Shown here: one piece after another, positions 59,600 to 64,000 of the stretch
How the letters are laid out: each line of letters begins with the position of its first letter
Numbering within the stretch: position 1 is the first letter of the stretch
Assembly: GCF_019492185.1 (NCBI RefSeq)
Contig: NZ_JAICCF010000003.1
Span: forward strand, 744,001 to 808,000
DNA length: 64,000 bases
From: Chitinophaga rhizophila
Lineage (GTDB): Bacteria; Bacteroidota; Bacteroidia; Chitinophagales; Chitinophagaceae
Reading direction: 5' to 3'
Notes under the pieces: generated by a model
What the model saw: the letters and a program-made list of their open reading frames with translations, nothing else
What the model was told of the DNA's origin: nothing
Database searches by the model: none
Translations under genes and position numbers: made by a program

Positions 59600-61756
59600 C
59601 TACTTGATCAGTTTCAGCTCGTTGATGATATTGGTAGCTCCGCCCAGTTTATCGATACACCATAATACATAGCGTACATCCACACAGATTGTACGGTTGT
59701 ATACAGCGTCAAACTGAATCTTGTGACTCAGCGCTTCATAGTTACCGTCGAATGCAAGACCGATCAGTTCACCATTGGCGTTCAGCACAGGAGAACCTGA
59801 GTTACCACCGGTGATGTCATTAGTAGTGATAAAGCAGGTAACGATATCATTTTTTCTTGCGTCTTTGTACTGACCAAAGTCTTTCTTGTTGTAGAGAGAC
59901 ACATAATTTTCAGGCAGGTCAAATTCGTAATCGCCTGGTTTATATTTCTCCAATACGCCTTTCATTGTACAAACATAGTCGTAGGAAACTGCATCGCGCG
60001 GAGCGTATGCTTTTACCTGACCGTAGGTTAAACGCATAGAGAAGTTAGCGTCCGGGTACCATTTTTTGTTAGGTTCCATTTCCAGTTTGCCTTTCATATA
60101 GGCGCGTCCAAGGTCATTGTTTTTAGTAACGAACTGGTTGTACAATGGCTGGTACTTGGTAGTGAAGTTTTTAACGAATGCGCTGGAATAAGCGAAAGCA
60201 GGATCTGTTTGCAGGGTGACTGCATCCGGATTAGCGATAAAAGCTTTCCACCGGGCATCGTTCATGATCATAGAGCCAGACATGATAGCCGCAGACCAGA
60301 GGCGGTAGGTATTATTATCATCCAGGCTACCAAATTTAGCTTTGATGGCGTCATAGAAGCCGATAGGATGTTGGGCTACCGGAATATCAGTGTAGAACAG
60401 GTGGCAAGTCGCCGCCAGTATCTTCTGATCGCTGGTTTTGTCTTCCTCTTCCAGGAAGGCAGTGCGTGCTTTGTCAGCCGCCTGGATGCTTTGTTTAATA
60501 GCATCTGAAGAGCCGCCTGACTGTACCAGTGCTCTTTCCACAGCCTGCAGACTGGCAGCAAAAGCGGCCAGAGGGGAGCCCATGATGCCTTCATTGATAT
60601 AAATACGGTGTTTGGCGTATGGAGTCCAGGCTTTATAATTGGCAGCATAATCCTGGAAGATGCCGTTGTATTCATTCTTGCCTTGTGCCCATTTGGTGAA
60701 GGCTGCTTCTTCTTTTTGTTTTTGGTCTACAACATGGTATTTCACCAGTTGCTTCGCTTCACCGTCAAAGAATTTCCAGTAGTTAGCGATACCTGCATAA
60801 GAGGAAGCCAGTTTCAGCTTGATAGCAGGATCTTTCTTCATCTGCTCAAACATATAGGAAAGGCGAACGGCGCGCAGGGATACAACCGACGGATTTTCAA
60901 CCTCGATTTTCAGTTTCACGCCTTCAGAGCTTTCGTAACGGTTAGTACCGCCCGGGTAGCCGAAGATCATAGCGTAATCATTTTCCTTGATACCTTTAAT
61001 AGATACAGGGAGGAAATGTTTTGGTTTCAGTGGAACGTTGCCGGCGGCATATTCCGCAGGTTTGCCATCTTTGTCGGCATACACGCGGAAAACGGAGAAG
61101 TCGCCGGTATGGCGTGGCCATTCCCAGTTGTCGGTATCGCCGCCGAACTTACCGATGCTTTCCGGAGGGGTACCTACAAGGCGGATATCTTTGTAGCGCT
61201 CATAGACGAAGAGCAGGTATTGGTTGCCTTTAAAGATAGGCAGTACCCTTGCTTCGTAGTTAGTGCCATTAATTGCCTGGGAGACAACTTCGGCTACTAC
61301 TTTCTGCTGTTGCAGCATTCTTTCCTGGCCGGTGAGGTCTTTTAAACCTTCCATAACCTGTTTGGTAACGTCGTCTACTCTTACCAGAAATTGTACAGAA
61401 AGTCCTTTAGCCGGGATTTCCTGGGTTTTATCCAGGGCGTAGAAACCATTTTTCAGGTAGTTGTGTTCAACAGAGCTGGCCGTTGCAATAGCATCGTATC
61501 CGCAGTGGTGATTGGTGAAAATGAGACCCTGATTGCTCACTATTTCCCCGGTGCAGCCACCGCCGAAAATAACAATGGCATCTTTTACTGATGCTTTGTT
61601 GATGCTGTACAGTTGTTCTTTGGTGAGTTTAAGTCCTTTTTTCACCATGTCATTGTAGACTTGCTGTCCTAATAAATAGGGCAGCCACATCCCTTCATCT
61701 GCTTTGGCAAATTGTGTGGCCAGCAGGAGGAGAAGGATCATCAGATTCTTCTTCAT
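59600..61756 (-). CDS. S46 family dipeptidyl-peptidase (DPP7-like)
   Basis: This 718-residue serine peptidase removes dipeptides from peptide N-termini in the periplasm. It has a signal peptide (about residues 1-19), the catalytic His in TNHHCGYDA near 70 and the nucleophile region GGNSGSPVLNANGE near 634. The residue after LAFD is Gly (FDGNYEALS), as in DPP7, where DPP11 has Arg, so hydrophobic substrates are likely. ATG at 61756 was chosen as it opens the signal peptide. Confidence 0.88.
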   Translation of the reverse strand: MKKNLMILLLLLATQFAKADEGMWLPYLLGQQVYNDMVKKGLKLTKEQLYSINKASVKDAIVIFGGGCTGEIVSNQGLIFTNHHCGYDAIATASSVEHNYLKNGFYALDKTQEIPAKGLSVQFLVRVDDVTKQVMEGLKDLTGQERMLQQQKVVAEVVSQAINGTNYEARVLPIFKGNQYLLFVYERYKDIRLVGTPPESIGKFGGDTDNWEWPRHTGDFSVFRVYADKDGKPAEYAAGNVPLKPKHFLPVSIKGIKENDYAMIFGYPGGTNRYESSEGVKLKIEVENPSVVSLRAVRLSYMFEQMKKDPAIKLKLASSYAGIANYWKFFDGEAKQLVKYHVVDQKQKEEAAFTKWAQGKNEYNGIFQDYAANYKAWTPYAKHRIYINEGIMGSPLAAFAASLQAVERALVQSGGSSDAIKQSIQAADKARTAFLEEEDKTSDQKILAATCHLFYTDIPVAQHPIGFYDAIKAKFGSLDDNNTYRLWSAAIMSGSMIMNDARWKAFIANPDAVTLQTDPAFAYSSAFVKNFTTKYQPLYNQFVTKNNDLGRAYMKGKLEMEPNKKWYPDANFSMRLTYGQVKAYAPRDAVSYDYVCTMKGVLEKYKPGDYEFDLPENYVSLYNKKDFGQYKDARKNDIVTCFITTNDITGGNSGSPVLNANGELIGLAFDGNYEALSHKIQFDAVYNRTICVDVRYVLWCIDKLGGATNIINELKLIK

Positions 61757-61785
61757 AATTGATATCGTTTTTAAAAAAGCAGGCT

Positions 61786-61793
61786 CAAACCTA
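61786..61793 (-). promoter_or_regulatory. -7 promoter element of the DPP7-like gene
   Basis: On the minus strand TAGGTTTG is an exact TAnnTTTG match, 29 bases upstream of the ATG. Confidence 0.5.
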
Positions 61794-61855
61794 GGTAATT
61801 TTTCAATATGCGCCATGTAGTGTGTGGTAAACGGTCGGAGCGGCCCCAATAATTC

Positions 61856-61871
61856 TGGAATGGCATTTGCA
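61856..61871 (+). promoter_or_regulatory. sigma-54 -24/-12 promoter
   Basis: TGGAATGGCATTTGCA has the GG and GC elements at the sigma-54 spacing and shares TGGAA-N6-TTGCA with 7891 and 18142. The ATG at 61927 is 56 bases downstream. Confidence 0.7.
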
Positions 61872-61926
61872 AATGGACCTAGTTGACGCGTACTTAACAC
61901 AAAAAGCTCACTCTAAAAGCCTACTT

Positions 61927-62358
61927 ATGAAAAAGATGCTGTTCCTGTTAACTGTGGCGGCTTTCATGGCCTGTGAACAGACAACAACACAGGAAGAAAA
62001 GAAAGAGGAACTGAAAGAAGGTGTAGAAAAAATTAGACAGGATGTCAGGGAAACCGCCGCAGATACCAGAGAATATATGGATGCCCAGCGCGACGAACTG
62101 CGTAAAGACCTGGAAGAACGTAAACGGGAAATTGATGAAAAAATGGAGGAGCTGAAGAAAGACGGCTCTGAAAAAAGCCAGAAAGCCCGGGTAAAACTGG
62201 CCGGTTTAAGAGACCGGATTGACGTAAAACTATCTGACCTGAAAAATACCAGTGCTGATGCCTGGGACAGTACCCGGAAAGATATTGATACACTCAGGAA
62301 AAAGTCGGATGAGGAGTGGAGGGAGTTTAAAGCGGACTTCAAAGAATTATTCCGATAG
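61927..62358 (+). CDS. alpha-helical lipoprotein of unknown function
   Basis: This 143-residue lipoprotein (lipobox FMAC, Cys at residue 15) is otherwise almost all charged helix from residue 22 to 140, with heptad-like spacing (IRQDVRETAADTREYMDAQ, then RDELRKDLEERKREIDEKMEEL). It should form a long coiled coil in the periplasm or on the outer membrane. No named family is certain; it resembles apolipoprotein-like stress proteins. A sigma-54-like promoter lies 56 bases upstream. Confidence 0.7.
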   Translation: MKKMLFLLTVAAFMACEQTTTQEEKKEELKEGVEKIRQDVRETAADTREYMDAQRDELRKDLEERKREIDEKMEELKKDGSEKSQKARVKLAGLRDRIDVKLSDLKNTSADAWDSTRKDIDTLRKKSDEEWREFKADFKELFR

Positions 62359-62410
62359 GGATAAGAATTGAAATTCCCTACCTTTACCACAATAATCATA
62401 CTAAAAAGCC

Positions 62411-63073
62411 TTGTTACGTTCATATCACCAAAAAGATATCGCATTTGAGGCCGGCTGCGACGAAGCCGGAAGAGGTTGCCTTGCGGGGCCTGTATTTGCA
62501 GCAGCGGTGATATTACCGCCCAGATTCAGGCACAAACTGTTAAACGATTCCAAGCAGCTGAAGGCTGTAGACAGGGATAAGTTACGGGAGGTAGTGGAGA
62601 AGGAAGCGATTGCCTATGCGGTGGCCAGTGTTGATAACGTGGAGATTGACAAAATCAACATTCTGAAAGCGTCTTTCAAAGCGATGCATCTGGCATTGGA
62701 ACAACTAAGGCAGCAACCTGGTTATATATTGGTAGATGGAAACCGCTTTGTGCCCTATGGAACAGTCCCTCATGCCTGCATTGTCAAAGGGGACGGCATT
62801 TATGCCTCTATAGCAGCAGCTTCCATTCTGGCTAAGACATACCGAGACGAGTATATGCATAAACTGCATGAGGAATATCCACATTTCGGCTGGCTGGAAA
62901 ATAAAGGCTATCCTACACAGTACCATCGTGATGCGATACGTGCCCATGGAGATACGCCCTATCACCGGAAATCATTCAGATTGCTGCCCGATCAGCTGGA
63001 ACTGGACTTTAATGCCCCTGTAGCGGAATATACGGTTGTGAAGGTAGTTTCCCCACAGGAAACGCGAGATTAG
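62411..63073 (+). CDS. rnhB: ribonuclease HII
   Basis: This 220-residue enzyme cleaves RNA from RNA-DNA hybrids. The active-site acidic residues are in CDEAGRGCLAGP (residue 16 onward) and DGNRFVP near 112, with the GDGIYASIAAASILAKTYRD block near 127. The start must be TTG: an in-frame TAA lies two codons upstream and no ATG intervenes, and the TTG gives the ML... start usual for the family. It lies 46 bases upstream of rpoN. Confidence 0.92.
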   Translation: MLRSYHQKDIAFEAGCDEAGRGCLAGPVFAAAVILPPRFRHKLLNDSKQLKAVDRDKLREVVEKEAIAYAVASVDNVEIDKINILKASFKAMHLALEQLRQQPGYILVDGNRFVPYGTVPHACIVKGDGIYASIAAASILAKTYRDEYMHKLHEEYPHFGWLENKGYPTQYHRDAIRAHGDTPYHRKSFRLLPDQLELDFNAPVAEYTVVKVVSPQETRD

Positions 63074-63091
63074 ATAAAAACTATTGTTTAT

Positions 63092-63099
63092 TATTTTTG
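63092..63099 (+). promoter_or_regulatory. -7 promoter element of rpoN
   Basis: TATTTTTG, an exact TAnnTTTG match, is 20 bases upstream of the rpoN ATG at 63120. Confidence 0.5.
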
Positions 63100-63119
63100 C
63101 CCTTGGATAGGATCAGACT

Positions 63120-64000
63120 ATGTTAAAGCAGACACAACAGCAGAAGCTATTACAGAAATTGTCGCCGCAGCAGATTCAGCTGATGAAACTGCTCCAGGTG
63201 CCCACGGCTGTTCTTGAAGAGAGAATCAAGGAAGAGCTGGAGGAAAACCCTGCCCTGGAATATGGGGAAGATGCGCACGAAGACGAATTTAAGGACCCAC
63301 AGGAAGAATACAGCGGCGATGACGACGGTGATGATGAGTTTGAGCCTGATGGAAGTGAGAATGAATATGATAATATTGACATTTCCGAATACGTAAGTGA
63401 AGGAGATGATGACATCGCTGACTATAAGCTCAGGGATGACAACTATCCTGATCAGGATGAAAATAAGACCATTCCTGTCAGGGTGGAAACTTCTTTTCAT
63501 GAGCACCTGCTCGAGCAATTGGGCATGTTGGAACTGGATGAGCGGCAGAATGCAATTGCCGAGCAGATCATAGGCAGCATTGACGATGACGGATATCTTC
63601 GCAGAGAAGTGACCGCTATCGTGGATGACCTGTCATTTTCCCAGAATGTGGCGACAGACGAGGATGAAATTAAAGAACTGATTCGCATGATTCAGGAATT
63701 TGATCCGCCGGGAATCTGTGCAACAGATCTGAAAGAATGCCTGTTATTGCAGTTGAAACGTAAACCGCAGGATGATCCGGGCGTGTTGGGCGCATACCTG
63801 ATACTGGAGAATTACTTTGACGAATTTACGAAGAAGCACTACGAGAAGATCCAGAAAGGGTTGAATATGAATGACGAAGTGCTGAAAGAGGCAATTAGTC
63901 AGATTATCAGGCTTACGCCAAAACCGGGTGGCAATTTTGCCACGCTGAATAAGGCGGAGAGCTATGTAGTGCCGGATTTCTTTATTCTGAATAATAACGG
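63120..64000 (+). CDS. rpoN: RNA polymerase sigma-54 factor RpoN, N-terminal part (partial)
   Basis: The ATG at 63120 opens a frame that runs to the end of the window (293 residues so far). It begins with the region I activator-interaction helix (QKLLQKLSPQQIQLMKLLQ), followed by an acidic region II (about residues 46-115) and the start of the core-binding domain (EFDPPGICATDLKECLLLQL near 197). The -12/-24 binding helix-turn-helix and RpoN box are beyond the edge. It should read the sigma-54-like promoters found in this window. Confidence 0.93.
   Translation, partial: MLKQTQQQKLLQKLSPQQIQLMKLLQVPTAVLEERIKEELEENPALEYGEDAHEDEFKDPQEEYSGDDDGDDEFEPDGSENEYDNIDISEYVSEGDDDIADYKLRDDNYPDQDENKTIPVRVETSFHEHLLEQLGMLELDERQNAIAEQIIGSIDDDGYLRREVTAIVDDLSFSQNVATDEDEIKELIRMIQEFDPPGICATDLKECLLLQLKRKPQDDPGVLGAYLILENYFDEFTKKHYEKIQKGLNMNDEVLKEAISQIIRLTPKPGGNFATLNKAESYVVPDFFILNNN

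Overview
The window comes from a member of the Bacteroidota, most likely Chitinophagaceae (Chitinophaga-like). The evidence is the gene content (DUF4836, S46 dipeptidyl-peptidase, IPT/TIG and carboxypeptidase-regulatory-like lipoproteins, short adenylate kinase) and many promoters of the Bacteroidota type TAnnTTTG, several with a TTG 19-21 bases upstream. It reads as ordinary chromosome. I saw no insertion sequence, integrase, phage block or CRISPR array.

Layout. 1-2565: end of the phenylacetyl-CoA epoxidase operon (paaA end, paaB, paaC, paaD), then nadD. 2567-8148: envelope and stress functions (AI-2E permease, YtxH/holin-like trio, radical SAM/SPASM enzyme, GH25 lysozyme, CsbD-like protein, small acidic protein). 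8281-11814: a kdnA-kdsB-kdnB cluster that should make and activate 8-amino-Kdo for LPS. 11815-12382: gene-poor, with a decayed fragment and two hairpins. 12383-17070: MFS transporter, NYN-LOTUS protein, a 47-residue membrane protein, fused 2-oxoacid dehydrogenase E1. 17118-29775: sugar oxidation genes (hydroxypyruvate-isomerase-like protein, SUMF1-like protein, two Tat-exported Gfo/Idh oxidoreductases, GMC dehydrogenase with its subunit-3 partner, gluconokinase), with a PBP4-type peptidase and two lipoproteins between. 29863-45900: mutL, msrB, DUF4836, an ABC exporter pair, a three-gene operon of an FAD reductase, DUF2891 and DUF3857/transglutaminase, ybaB, tRNA-Thr(CGT), a collagen-like lipoprotein, obg and adk. 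46266-64000: NagZ-beta-lactamase fusion, ctaA, patatin-like membrane protein, typA, an alkB/SIR2-like pair, META and IPT lipoproteins, DPP7-like peptidase, a helical lipoprotein, rnhB and the start of rpoN.

The strongest unexplained signal is three intergenic matches to a sigma-54 -24/-12 promoter, all TGGAA-N6-TTGCA with exact spacing and correct orientation, 45-56 bases upstream of start codons (7951, 18209, 61927). Two weaker versions precede 3859 and 58281. rpoN lies at the right edge. The targets are exported or stress-type proteins, which suggests an envelope-linked sigma-54 regulon. Other leads are an in-frame TAA that splits a lipoprotein signal from MsrB, the alkB/SIR2-like pair, and several promoters almost touching the start codon.
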